From JANPLG01 sp964609085 (GTDB lineage: Bacteria > Armatimonadota > SYMT01): DNA of 16,728 nucleotides. The notes beneath the pieces were generated by a model. It did not search any database, was not told the origin of the DNA, and saw only the letters and a list, made by a program, of their open reading frames with translations. The stretch lies in assembly GCA_964609085.1 (NCBI GenBank), contig CAZSRZ010000113.1, positions 1 to 16,728 on the forward strand, given 5' to 3'. Positions 8,301 to 14,933 of this stretch are shown here, one piece after another; the first letter of the stretch is position 1; every line of letters begins with the position of its first letter. Made by a program: the position numbers and the translations under genes.

Positions 8301-9425
8301 TCGACGTGAGATGTCCGCGCCGTGGAGATCGAGCGCCAGGTGGCCGAGCCCCGCCTGACGCAGGCGCTCGAGCACTACCTCCAGGGCGGCGCGCTTCTCC
8401 GCCACAAACAGAACGCGCTTCCCACGGGCAACAAGGGTGGAGATCAAGTTGGCTATCGTCTGGCTCTTTCCGGTGCCGGGGGGACCCTGGATCACCAGAT
8501 GCTCGCCCCGTTCCACGCGGGCGACGACCGCCTGCTGACTGGAGTCGGCGTCGCGGATCAAGAACTCATGTTCGGGCGAAACTCGGTCCAGGTTGCGGCG
8601 ATCGAATGGTGGGTCGGTCAATCGGAGCAGCGCCTGCGCCTCCGGATCCCCGGCCAGCGCCGCGACGATCCCGTGTTCGGCGAGCTGCGGTCCCAACTCT
8701 TGCAGGTCTCGCACCATCGCCATCTTCTGGAAGCTGAAGTTGCCCAGGATGATCCGGGGCGTGACCGCGAATCCCGGAACCCGGCTGGTTTCGTCGATCA
8801 ACCAGCGGTAGACCTCAGCCACCGCCCGGGCCGCTGCTTCGACCTCCGTCTCGTCTTGCTCCTCATCCTGCGTGGGGTCGAAGGGCCTGGCATCGGCTGA
8901 GAGCGACACCCCGTGTTCGACCTGGAGCGCGTGGAGCAAGACCAGATTGAGTTGGGTGTCCCCAACGCGTCGGATTGCCGACGAGCGGGCTTCCCTCCCT
9001 CGCCACTCGAGCTTGACCGGGATGAGGAGCACCGGACTGGCCGGAGGCCGCCCCTCATCGGCAACCTGCCATGTGGCAAGTCCCACCGCCACGAACAACG
9101 TGTCGAGGCCCTTCTCCTCAAGATTTGCCAGGGCGCGGCGGTCGATTTCTCGCAGGACGGCGACGAGTCGCTTCTCTTCGGCCAGGGGAACGAGCAGCTT
9201 GACGTCAATCGCATCCTCGGTGCCGAGGAGACGACAGATCAACTCTGGGTTCTCGCCACTGAGCTCAAGCGTGCCGGATGCCAGGTCGCGGAAGTAAAGC
9301 AGGTTGTTGCGCCGACTGCGGTCGATCAGTTGTTCGGACCACTGCTTCCGTGACTGCTCCACGAGCGCACTGCGCGCAGTCCGGAATGGTTCCGTCGACG
9401 GACCACCCGCCTCGTCGGCGGTCAC
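5346..9425 (-). CDS. DUF4011 / superfamily 1 helicase / Vsr-like nuclease / DUF3320-type protein, putative stand-alone defence
   Basis: A 1359-aa cytosolic multidomain protein. Domains in order: a DUF4011-type N terminus (KQWSEQLIDRSRRNNLLYF, 28-46); Walker A GPPGTGKSQT (314-323); a long helical insertion (about 380-800); Walker B FDEASQ (852-857); motif III GDDHQLPP (877-884); motif IV EWHYRSRDESLIAFSN (928-943); motif V VQGDERDAIILT (1054-1065); motif VI LNVAITRARRR (1092-1102). Then comes a Vsr-like/MTES_1575-type endonuclease with D1181 (RIDFVV), E1198 and D1200 (AIECDGAAYH) and RVWSTDWF, and a C-terminal helical DUF3320-type module (about 1300-1350). All motor and nuclease motifs look intact. 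Proteins of this architecture are widespread, patchily distributed and suspected of acting against foreign DNA; that role is inference here. The start is GTG at 9423-9425 with GGGGGAAG about 5-12 nt upstream. It lies 21 bp after the toroid gene on the same strand. Confidence 0.9.
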   Translation of the reverse strand: MTADEAGGPSTEPFRTARSALVEQSRKQWSEQLIDRSRRNNLLYFRDLASGTLELSGENPELICRLLGTEDAIDVKLLVPLAEEKRLVAVLREIDRRALANLEEKGLDTLFVAVGLATWQVADEGRPPASPVLLIPVKLEWRGREARSSAIRRVGDTQLNLVLLHALQVEHGVSLSADARPFDPTQDEEQDETEVEAAARAVAEVYRWLIDETSRVPGFAVTPRIILGNFSFQKMAMVRDLQELGPQLAEHGIVAALAGDPEAQALLRLTDPPFDRRNLDRVSPEHEFLIRDADSSQQAVVARVERGEHLVIQGPPGTGKSQTIANLISTLVARGKRVLFVAEKRAALEVVLERLRQAGLGHLALDLHGADISRRRLMERLRETWNLARASEEVGAGELHRRLEEDRDRLNEHARRLHHPHPGCGLSPYQMQGLLLRTPPPLRARTRWRGTALRGLDALMARRVEGVLQDLESYAALLQGTDPSPWTPAEIRDASAAQAVGDAVPRLRSALPAIQFAAGALADAVGLPAPPGLSVARLLLTAARLAARTTTVYRGTLFDEDLSSLEKMLAPASGGMLRQLWGWCTTADYRNALRAVRSHRRDARVPSAMLLLEVRQAIEAAQAWRAVDGTARIAPEPVDSEALAAALASANDASVLLTQAFGAVAVEAGGWDGLDGWLGELDADRQAPARIGRLHEYLAELRSLGMAEFLDELAGGSLGDAGWDDAFRHAWLASWLDHARLTDPYLAGFSGKTHSRVAEDFRMRDCDRIRIAASRVRRAHAEAMTMAMNQHPDQEVLVRRELEKRSRHLSLRELVRRAPEVLTALAPCWMASPLSVSQLIPGDRPLFDVVIFDEASQVLPHDAVPTLVRARQAVVAGDDHQLPPTTFFADGADEETSEDGTDPAEDVRGFESLLQLMRTVVPQPTSLEWHYRSRDESLIAFSNRHIYAREGHPMVTFPGPSSMDSLSHVLVHPRVLRDGQEESGVDEVEQVVALVLAHAEDRPHETLGVIAMGIKHAQRVQAALDRALEQRRDLDDFFSESRPERFFVKNLERVQGDERDAIILTVGYGKDRSGRLPYRFGPLNQAGGERRLNVAITRARRRMTLVSSFGHHDMDPGRSRSRGVELLRLYLEFAASRGCNLGDARAEAPPLNPFEEDVREGLTLRGMALEPQWGASRCRIDFVVKHPDQPGRFVLAIECDGAAYHSSPTARDRDRLRQQHLEALGWRFCRVWSTDWFTDRAQEIERVWRVYQVALASVAQDEATAAVPAQPAPVPSPEIHRERVRAPRPDVPHRTSITEYRSHELQALLEWLLSDGRLRTDEELIDELRVELGFARRGARIESACRQAIAALRSRPARN

Positions 9426-9446
9426 CGCCGCTTCCCCCGCGGCATC

Positions 9447-10379
9447 TCAGGGGTATCCCACGGCAGCCGGCCGGACGGTGAACTGCTGTCGCCAGTGCAG
9501 AATGATGGCGGCATAGTAGGTCGCCCCCAGCTCCGACGGCTTGCCCGGCTGCAGCCCGTAGCCACCATCCGCATTTCGACAGGCGCTGACGAAGGCTGTC
9601 AACCGCGGCAGATCCGGAGCCGTCCGCAGCATCGAGAGCGCACGCATCATCCGGTAGCTGGTGCGGAGATCCGACGCCCCCGTGTCGCTGGCGCGAAATC
9701 CGCCATCCGGCTGCTGTGCCCGGACGATCAGCCCGCCCACCGCCTCCGGATTCCGCACCGGCTTCCCCAGTCGGAGGAGGTTGAGCACAGCGGTTGCCGT
9801 GGCGAAGGGCGACGCCCCATAAGTGCCCGACTTCTGGCGGGCCGCGTCAATCTCGATCGCCCAGGCGGCGGGAGCACTCTGTGTCAAGCCAGCAGCGTCC
9901 AGCGCGGCTACGGCCATGTAAATCTCCTCGCCGTCCGTGGCCCTCGCGAGCACCCGGACCGCCCGCTCGGTGCGCTCGTCCGCGGGGAGCTTCAACTCGG
10001 CGGCAGCCATCAGTCCGAGTGCGGTCGCACGGATTGAGAGCGGCTGTCCCGGTCGGTCGGCGAAGCCGCCGTCCACACGGCAGCGATCGAGGAAGGTGCG
10101 GGGGAAGTCCGGCGAGGCTGCGGCACCGAGATACCGGCGGGCCCGGAGCGCCGTCACGAGGGACGGGAGGCTGGGGACGGCATCGGAGGAGGCGTCCGGC
10201 CGAAATCCCCCGTCTGCCGTGGCGAGCGAAGCGACGTAGCGCAGAGTCGCGTCGCGCGCTTCGGTCGAGAGTGCAGGCGGTGGGGCATCGGCCCCGATTG
10301 CCGGGCGCGGGGCCAATCCGACGAGGAACAGCGTCAGGCCCAGCAGGCTACCGATCTGTCTCCAGGTGATGCTCACCAT
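9447..10379 (-). CDS. Secreted alpha-toroid (prenyltransferase/squalene-cyclase-like) repeat protein
   Basis: A 310-aa protein with an N-terminal signal peptide (hydrophobic core about residues 9-24, likely cleavage near AIGA-D at 30/31). The mature part has DGGF/DGGY repeats at 56-59, 103-106, 225-228 and 271-274, each followed by a helix pair, as in the alpha/alpha barrel of protein prenyltransferase beta subunits and squalene/hopene cyclases. The cyclase DxDD motif and the prenyltransferase zinc-ligand set are not visible, so it is probably a non-catalytic or differently catalytic exported toroid. Start ATG at 10379 with GGGAG about 9 nt upstream. It is divergent from the ABC/UnbV operon across a 165-bp spacer and could share its control; it may also be co-transcribed with the helicase gene 21 bp downstream. 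Function unknown. Confidence 0.85.
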   Translation of the reverse strand: MVSITWRQIGSLLGLTLFLVGLAPRPAIGADAPPPALSTEARDATLRYVASLATADGGFRPDASSDAVPSLPSLVTALRARRYLGAAASPDFPRTFLDRCRVDGGFADRPGQPLSIRATALGLMAAAELKLPADERTERAVRVLARATDGEEIYMAVAALDAAGLTQSAPAAWAIEIDAARQKSGTYGASPFATATAVLNLLRLGKPVRNPEAVGGLIVRAQQPDGGFRASDTGASDLRTSYRMMRALSMLRTAPDLPRLTAFVSACRNADGGYGLQPGKPSELGATYYAAIILHWRQQFTVRPAAVGYP

Positions 10380-10479
10380 CGCTCATGCTCCCGGGTGGAC
10401 GTTAACGGACAGGGACTGCTTCGCCGCCGGTGCGATTATTAGAAAGGGTTAAGTCCGGCCGGCTTCGGCCGAGATCGGT

Positions 10480-10507
10480 TTGAGGACGCGTGGCCGTCCG
10501 GTAGGAT
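10480..10507 (+). promoter_or_regulatory. Candidate sigma-70-type promoter of the ABC/UnbV operon
   Basis: TTGAGG (10480-10485), a 16-nt spacer and TAGGAT (10502-10507) match the -35 and -10 consensus at four of six positions each, placing transcription start near 10514, about 30 nt before the first gene. Just upstream is a small GC hairpin, GGCCG-gctt-CGGCC (10457-10470). No known riboswitch core was recognised in this 165-bp divergent spacer. Confidence 0.3.
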
Positions 10508-10544
10508 TGGGGTACGTTCGCTCCTGAACGCGACGAGCCCTGCC

Positions 10545-11321
10545 GTGCGTGAATCCAGTTCCCAACCCTACCACCGTCTGCTCCCGCTCGCGTTGCTGGC
10601 GGCTCTGCTGGTGATCTGGGGCACGCTCTCCGCTCAAGGGGTCTTTCGGGAGTACTCGGTCTTTCCCTCCTTGCCCTCCGTGGTGAACGCGTTCGGCGAA
10701 GAGGCTCGCGGCAACCGGCTGACGGAGAACGCGGTGGCCTCGCTGTTTCGGGTCGGGCTCGGCTTCGGTCTGGCGGTGGCCCTTAGCCTGCCGCTGGGGC
10801 TGGCAATGGGGCACTCAGCCTGGTTCCGCGCAACCATGATGCCGTTCGTCAACTTCTTCCGCAGCCTGTCGCCGCTTGCATGGATCCCCTTCGCGGTGGC
10901 CTGGTTCAAGATCGGGGACGCCCCGGCGGTATTCCTGATCTTCCTCTCCACCTTTTTCCCGTTGACTCTGGCGATCTGCGCCTCGGTCGCTAGCATCCCG
11001 CGCGTTTACTTTCAGGTAGGGCGGGATCACGGCCTGAAAGGTGCGGGACTGCTGATGGGGATCACGCTCCCGGCGATCATGCCGGAATTCATCACCTCCC
11101 TTCGCGTGACCGCCGGCGTTGCGTGGATGGTGGTGGTCGCGGCGGAGATGCTCGCGGGTCGGGACGGGCTGGGTTTCGCGGTGTGGGACTCGCGGAATGG
11201 GCTGCGCGTGGACCTTCTCATCGTTCAGATGCTCGTCATCGGCGGGATCGGCGTCGCCCTGGATAGACTGATCGTGCAGTTGACGAGGATACCCAGCGTC
11301 AGGTGGGGCTATGAGCGGTAG
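10545..11321 (+). CDS. ABC transporter permease, NitT/TauT (SsuC-like) type
   Basis: A 258-aa integral membrane permease of the BPD_transp_1 fold. About six hydrophobic segments are seen, starting with LLPLALLAALLVIWGTL (12-28), which is preceded by a short cytosolic tail. FRSLSPLAWIPFAVAWFKIGD (105-125) is characteristic of SsuC/TauC/NrtB permeases. The cytoplasmic coupling (EAA-type) loop is GRDHGLKGAGLLMGITLPA (159-177), where the ATPase docks. The start is GTG at 10545; no strong Shine-Dalgarno sequence precedes it, so a few residues either way are possible. It heads a five-gene operon and overlaps the ATPase gene by 11 nt. Uptake rather than export is expected from the dedicated solute-binding protein. 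The substrate cannot be told from this subunit. Confidence 0.92.
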   Translation: MRESSSQPYHRLLPLALLAALLVIWGTLSAQGVFREYSVFPSLPSVVNAFGEEARGNRLTENAVASLFRVGLGFGLAVALSLPLGLAMGHSAWFRATMMPFVNFFRSLSPLAWIPFAVAWFKIGDAPAVFLIFLSTFFPLTLAICASVASIPRVYFQVGRDHGLKGAGLLMGITLPAIMPEFITSLRVTAGVAWMVVVAAEMLAGRDGLGFAVWDSRNGLRVDLLIVQMLVIGGIGVALDRLIVQLTRIPSVRWGYER

Positions 11322-12108
11322 CCCAATGCCCCGCGCGGACCTGCGCCTCGAACGCCTCTCACACGCCTTTGGCGACAGGGAAGTGTTCGCCGAACTCAAC
11401 CTGACCGTCGTCCCAGGCGAGTTCGTCGTCATCGTCGGACCGTCCGGATGCGGGAAGTCGACGGTGCTGAACATCCTCGCAGGCAACCTGGCACCGAGCC
11501 GGGGCCAGGTGGTCGGTGGCGGCCGGTCGCGCATGGTCTACCAGCAGAACGGACTGCTGCCCTGGCTCACCGTGGCAGAGAACATCGGTCTGGGGTTGCG
11601 CGGCGTCCCTGATCTCCAGATTCGCAGTCGGCAGTGCGCGGAACTGATCGACCTCATCCGTTTGAGCGGTTTTGAGCGCCACTATCCCCACCAGCTCTCC
11701 GGAGGCATGCGGCAGCGCGTGGAACTGGCACGAGCCCTGGCCGGGGACGCCGAGTTGCTGCTGATGGATGAACCGTTCTCGGCGTTGGATTATCAGACTC
11801 GCCTCCGGATGCGGCGGGAGTTGGCCGCCGTGCTGGAGGTCAAGCCGCGCACCGTTGTCTTCGTGACCCACGACATCGAGGAAGCCGCTCAGTTGGCTGA
11901 TCGAATTCTTGTCTTCAATGGCCAGCCGGCGAGGGTGGTTCGGGAAGTGCGGCTGACGTCTCGAAGGCCGCGGGCGGCTACCCAGCCGCAGGTGATCGAG
12001 GCGGTTCATCGCATTCTCACCGACCTCGGGCTGGAGTCGGATGAAGAAGTGGGGAAAGTCGGTCCGATCCACGCCGCGGTCGCGGCCGGAGGGCGGTATG
12101 AACAGTAG
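11311..12108 (+). CDS. ABC transporter ATP-binding protein, NitT/TauT type
   Basis: A 265-aa ATPase subunit powering the import complex from the cytosolic face. Seen: Walker A GPSGCGKST (43-51), Q-loop glutamine in MVYQQNGLLPWLTV (about 78), signature LSGGMRQR (129-136), Walker B LLLMDEP (149-155), D-loop SALD and switch histidine H187 in FVTHDIEEA. The sequence is complete and normal in length, closest to the SsuB/TauB/NrtD group. The ATG at 11311 lies inside the end of the permease gene (11-nt overlap) with AGGTGGGG just upstream; a second ATG at 11326 is a less likely start. The gene ends with an 11-nt overlap into the solute-binding protein gene, so translation of the three transporter genes is coupled. 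Confidence 0.95.
   Translation: MSGSPMPRADLRLERLSHAFGDREVFAELNLTVVPGEFVVIVGPSGCGKSTVLNILAGNLAPSRGQVVGGGRSRMVYQQNGLLPWLTVAENIGLGLRGVPDLQIRSRQCAELIDLIRLSGFERHYPHQLSGGMRQRVELARALAGDAELLLMDEPFSALDYQTRLRMRRELAAVLEVKPRTVVFVTHDIEEAAQLADRILVFNGQPARVVREVRLTSRRPRAATQPQVIEAVHRILTDLGLESDEEVGKVGPIHAAVAAGGRYEQ
12088..12093 (+). promoter_or_regulatory. Ribosome binding site that fixes the solute-binding protein start
   Basis: GGAGGG sits 4 nt before the ATG at 12098. This supports that start over an in-frame ATG at 12041, which lies deep within the ATPase gene and would put a charged 19-residue extension before the membrane segment. Confidence 0.6.
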
Positions 12109-13135
12109 CGTGTGGAAGGTCGTCGCGGGCGTGCTAGGGGCTATTGTCGCCCTTGGTCTGATCCGATTCAAACCCTGGCAGCGATCGGTCGCGACACCCG
12201 TCGACGGCGTCGGGCGAGAAATCTTGAAGGTCGGATTCCTTCCGGTCACGTGCCACCTGACCTGCCCGGTCACCGATTTCGCTTCGCGAACCAGCAGCAC
12301 GACCCGATTCGAGTCCGAGCGCTTCACGGACTTCCCCACCGTGGTGGAGACGATCAAGGCCGGCCATCTGGACGCCAGCTTCATGATTGTGCCGCTGGCG
12401 ATGCGGCTCAGAGAGCAGGGCGTGCCTGTGAAGATCTGCTATCTGGGCCACCGTGACGGCACGACCATCATGGTGCGGAAGCAACTCCCCGGGAAAAACC
12501 TGGCGGACTTCAAGGGCAAGACCTTTGCCATCCCCAGCAAGTACAGCAACCAGCACCTCATGTTGCGGAGGCGGATGGAAGTGGAAGGCCTGGCGCCGAC
12601 CGACATCCGCTTCGTGGAGCTGCCGCCGCCGGATATGCCCGGAGCTCTCGCCAGCGGCGCCATCGACGGCTACATCGTCGGCGAGCCGCACGCTGCCCGG
12701 GCTGAGCTGGACGGCAGCGGGCGGGTGCTCTTCCTCGCCAAGGACATTTGGCCGGGGTTCATTTCGTGCTGCCTGGTTGTCACCGAGAAGTTGCTCAATG
12801 AGAAGCCCGAGGTCGCCCGGGATCTCGTTCGGGGGATCGCGGAGTCGGGGGAATGGGCCGAGCGTCACCGACTGGACGCCGCGAAGCTGGCCGCGCCGTT
12901 CTTCCGCCAGGATGAGCGCGTGATCCGGTATGTGCTGACCCAGCCGCCGGACCGAGTGAGCTACAGACAGTTGACTCCCACCGACAAGGATCTGCAGTCA
13001 ATCCAGGACATGGGCATCCGCCTCGGGGTGCTCAAAGACCCAATCCCGATGTCGGAATTGATTGACAGGCGCTTCATCCCGGAACACATCGAGCCCGCCC
13101 GCATCAGCGTGCCCGAGAAGGTGGAAGTGCAGTAG
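12098..13135 (+). CDS. Membrane-anchored ABC solute-binding protein, NMT1/SsuA/NrtA-like
   Basis: A 345-aa protein with an N-terminal hydrophobic segment (about residues 6-22: VVAGVLGAIVALGLI) and then a periplasmic-binding type II fold: EILKVGFLPVTCHLTCPVTD (41-60), DFPTVVETIKAGHLDASFMI (78-97), LADFKGKTFAIPSKYSNQH (135-153), MPGALASGAIDGYIVGEPHAA (180-200) and KDIWPGFISCCLVVT (215-229). This layout is that of NMT1/THI5-like, sulfonate- or nitrate-binding proteins. There is no lipobox cysteine, so it is probably held by an uncleaved anchor or released by signal peptidase I. Unusual is a C-x3-C pair (C52, C56) in the first ligand-loop position, with further cysteines at 114, 224 and 225, hinting at metal binding or a disulfide. 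It is translated with the ATPase (11-nt overlap) and followed after 6 bp by the UnbV-like gene. Substrate unknown. Confidence 0.88.
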   Translation: MNSSVWKVVAGVLGAIVALGLIRFKPWQRSVATPVDGVGREILKVGFLPVTCHLTCPVTDFASRTSSTTRFESERFTDFPTVVETIKAGHLDASFMIVPLAMRLREQGVPVKICYLGHRDGTTIMVRKQLPGKNLADFKGKTFAIPSKYSNQHLMLRRRMEVEGLAPTDIRFVELPPPDMPGALASGAIDGYIVGEPHAARAELDGSGRVLFLAKDIWPGFISCCLVVTEKLLNEKPEVARDLVRGIAESGEWAERHRLDAAKLAAPFFRQDERVIRYVLTQPPDRVSYRQLTPTDKDLQSIQDMGIRLGVLKDPIPMSELIDRRFIPEHIEPARISVPEKVEVQ

Positions 13136-13141
13136 GTTCCG

Positions 13142-14923
13142 ATGAGTCAGAAACTCAGGCAATGGGTGATCAACAGCGTCTTCGCGGGAATGCTGGGTGT
13201 CGTCTGGTACCTGGGACACCAACCCAGAGCGTCGGCGGCGCTGAACTCCTCGGACGCGATGCGCAAGTTCGGCTTCGCCCTCACAGAGCAGTCGCACAAG
13301 GCGGGGCTCGACTTCGTCCACACCTCACCTCGCCTCGACACGAAGCTCGCCCACATTCTCCCCGAGATTGCGGCGATGGGGGCGGCCGTCAGTGTGGCGG
13401 ACTTCGACAACGACGGCTGGGACGATCTTTACGTCTGCAACTCCGGCGAAGGCTCGCGGAACTCCCTGTTCCGCAACCTCGGTGACGGTCGTTTCCAGGA
13501 CGTGGCGCGGTCGGTGGGGCTGGCCGACATGAACCAGCCGGAGTCCGGCGTCTCCATGGGGTCGGTCTGGGGAGACTATGACAACGACGGCGACGAGGAT
13601 CTGTTGCTCTACCGGTGGGGGCAGCCACAGCTCTTCCGGAACGAGGGGGGCAAGGCATTCGTGCCGGTGGCGGACACAGGGCTGCCAGCCTGGTGCAACG
13701 CGAATGCCGCCACCTGGCTCGACTACGACCGCGACGGCAAGCTTGACCTCTTTCTCGCCGGATACTACCGCGAGGGCCTGAACCTCTGGCAGCTCGCCAG
13801 CACCCGGATCATGCCGGACAGCTTCGAGTACGCCGAAAACGGCGGCCGGAAGTACCTGCTGCGCAACATGGGGAACGGACGGTTCCGCGATGTGACCGAG
13901 GAGCTTGGGCTGCGTAGCCGGCGGTGGGCACTGGCGGTCGTGGCGGCGGACCTGCGCGGTACCGGCTACCCCGACCTGTTCATCGCCAACGACTACGGCG
14001 TGAGCGAGTTCTGGACCAACCAGGCCGGCAGGGGTTTTGTGGAACAAGGTCGTCGCATCGGCATTGCGGAACGCCCGAAGAGCGGCATGAACACAGCCGT
14101 TGCGGACATCCGCAATTCGGGGGAGTTCAGCGTCTACGTTTCCAACATTACGGACGCCCCTATCCTGGTCCAGGGCAACAACCTCTGGAGCCCGCGATCA
14201 GGCACGCGTGGGACTTCGCTGCGCTACGTGGAGGAGGCCGAGTCGCTCGGTATCCAGAACGGCGGGTGGAGTTTCGGCGCTCAGTTTGGAGATTTGAACA
14301 ACGACGGCTGGAACGACCTCTTCCTCACGAACGGTTTCATCTCCGCCGGCGAGGGCAGCTACTGGCACGACTTCGGCTTCGTCGCGCTGGGCAGTCGTGG
14401 CATCATCGAGGATGCGCAGAACTGGCCGAGAATTGGGGATCGCAGTCACTCCGGAAATCAGCGGAAATGCCTGTGGATCAACGTGCGCGGCGAGCGGTTC
14501 GTGGATGTGGCCGCCCAGGTCGGCGTGACCGAAGTGTTTGACGGGCGGTCGGTTGCGCTGGCTGACTTCAGCAACCACGGAGCGTTGGACGTCGCCGTGG
14601 CGCACCAGCGAGGGCCGCTCCTCCTCTACAGGAACGAGGTGGATCCGTCCCACAACTGGGTGCAGTTTCAGTTAGAAGGCACGCGGAGTAACCGGAGTGC
14701 CATCGGGGCGCAGGTCCGGGTGTTTTGGAATGGGATGCAGCAGGTGCAGGAAGTGTTGGGTGCGAGTGGTTTCTGTGCGCAAAACAGCCGACGTCTGCAC
14801 TTCGGGCTGGGTGCGGAATCATCGCTGGAGCGCGTTGTGATCCGGTGGCCGTCCGGTCGGGAGCAGGTCATCCACGCTCCCCAGGTGAACCGACTGAACC
14901 GGGTGAAGGAACCAGAATCGTGA
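13142..14923 (+). CDS. FG-GAP / ASPIC-UnbV (CRTAC1-family) exported protein
   Basis: A 593-aa protein with an N-terminal membrane or signal segment (about residues 8-24) and a seven-bladed-propeller-type body built from FG-GAP/VCBS repeats. Calcium-loop motifs DxDxDGxxD are seen at 87-95 (DFDNDGWDD), 145-153 (DYDNDGDED), 194-202 (DYDRDGKLD) and 384-392 (DLNNDGWND), with degenerate ones at 270-278 and 475-483. The C-terminal 503-579 is an ASPIC/UnbV domain (NWVQFQLEGTRSNRSAIGAQV through VVIRWPSGREQ). Family knowledge: UnbV is one of the conserved unknown-function proteins of enediyne clusters, and the same domain occurs in CRTAC1 proteins of many environmental bacteria. It should act outside the cytoplasmic membrane, binding calcium. 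It sits between the importer genes and the UnbU-like membrane gene (6-bp and 10-bp gaps), which suggests one complex. The molecular role is unknown. Confidence 0.9.
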   Translation: MSQKLRQWVINSVFAGMLGVVWYLGHQPRASAALNSSDAMRKFGFALTEQSHKAGLDFVHTSPRLDTKLAHILPEIAAMGAAVSVADFDNDGWDDLYVCNSGEGSRNSLFRNLGDGRFQDVARSVGLADMNQPESGVSMGSVWGDYDNDGDEDLLLYRWGQPQLFRNEGGKAFVPVADTGLPAWCNANAATWLDYDRDGKLDLFLAGYYREGLNLWQLASTRIMPDSFEYAENGGRKYLLRNMGNGRFRDVTEELGLRSRRWALAVVAADLRGTGYPDLFIANDYGVSEFWTNQAGRGFVEQGRRIGIAERPKSGMNTAVADIRNSGEFSVYVSNITDAPILVQGNNLWSPRSGTRGTSLRYVEEAESLGIQNGGWSFGAQFGDLNNDGWNDLFLTNGFISAGEGSYWHDFGFVALGSRGIIEDAQNWPRIGDRSHSGNQRKCLWINVRGERFVDVAAQVGVTEVFDGRSVALADFSNHGALDVAVAHQRGPLLLYRNEVDPSHNWVQFQLEGTRSNRSAIGAQVRVFWNGMQQVQEVLGASGFCAQNSRRLHFGLGAESSLERVVIRWPSGREQVIHAPQVNRLNRVKEPES

Positions 14924-14933
14924 AGGTAGCAGC

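Noticed and set aside
10380..10544. Riboswitch (TPP, FMN or cobalamin) ahead of the importer operon
   Set aside because: I looked for the conserved cores of these classes and did not find them; only a 5-bp GC hairpin at 10457-10470 is present.
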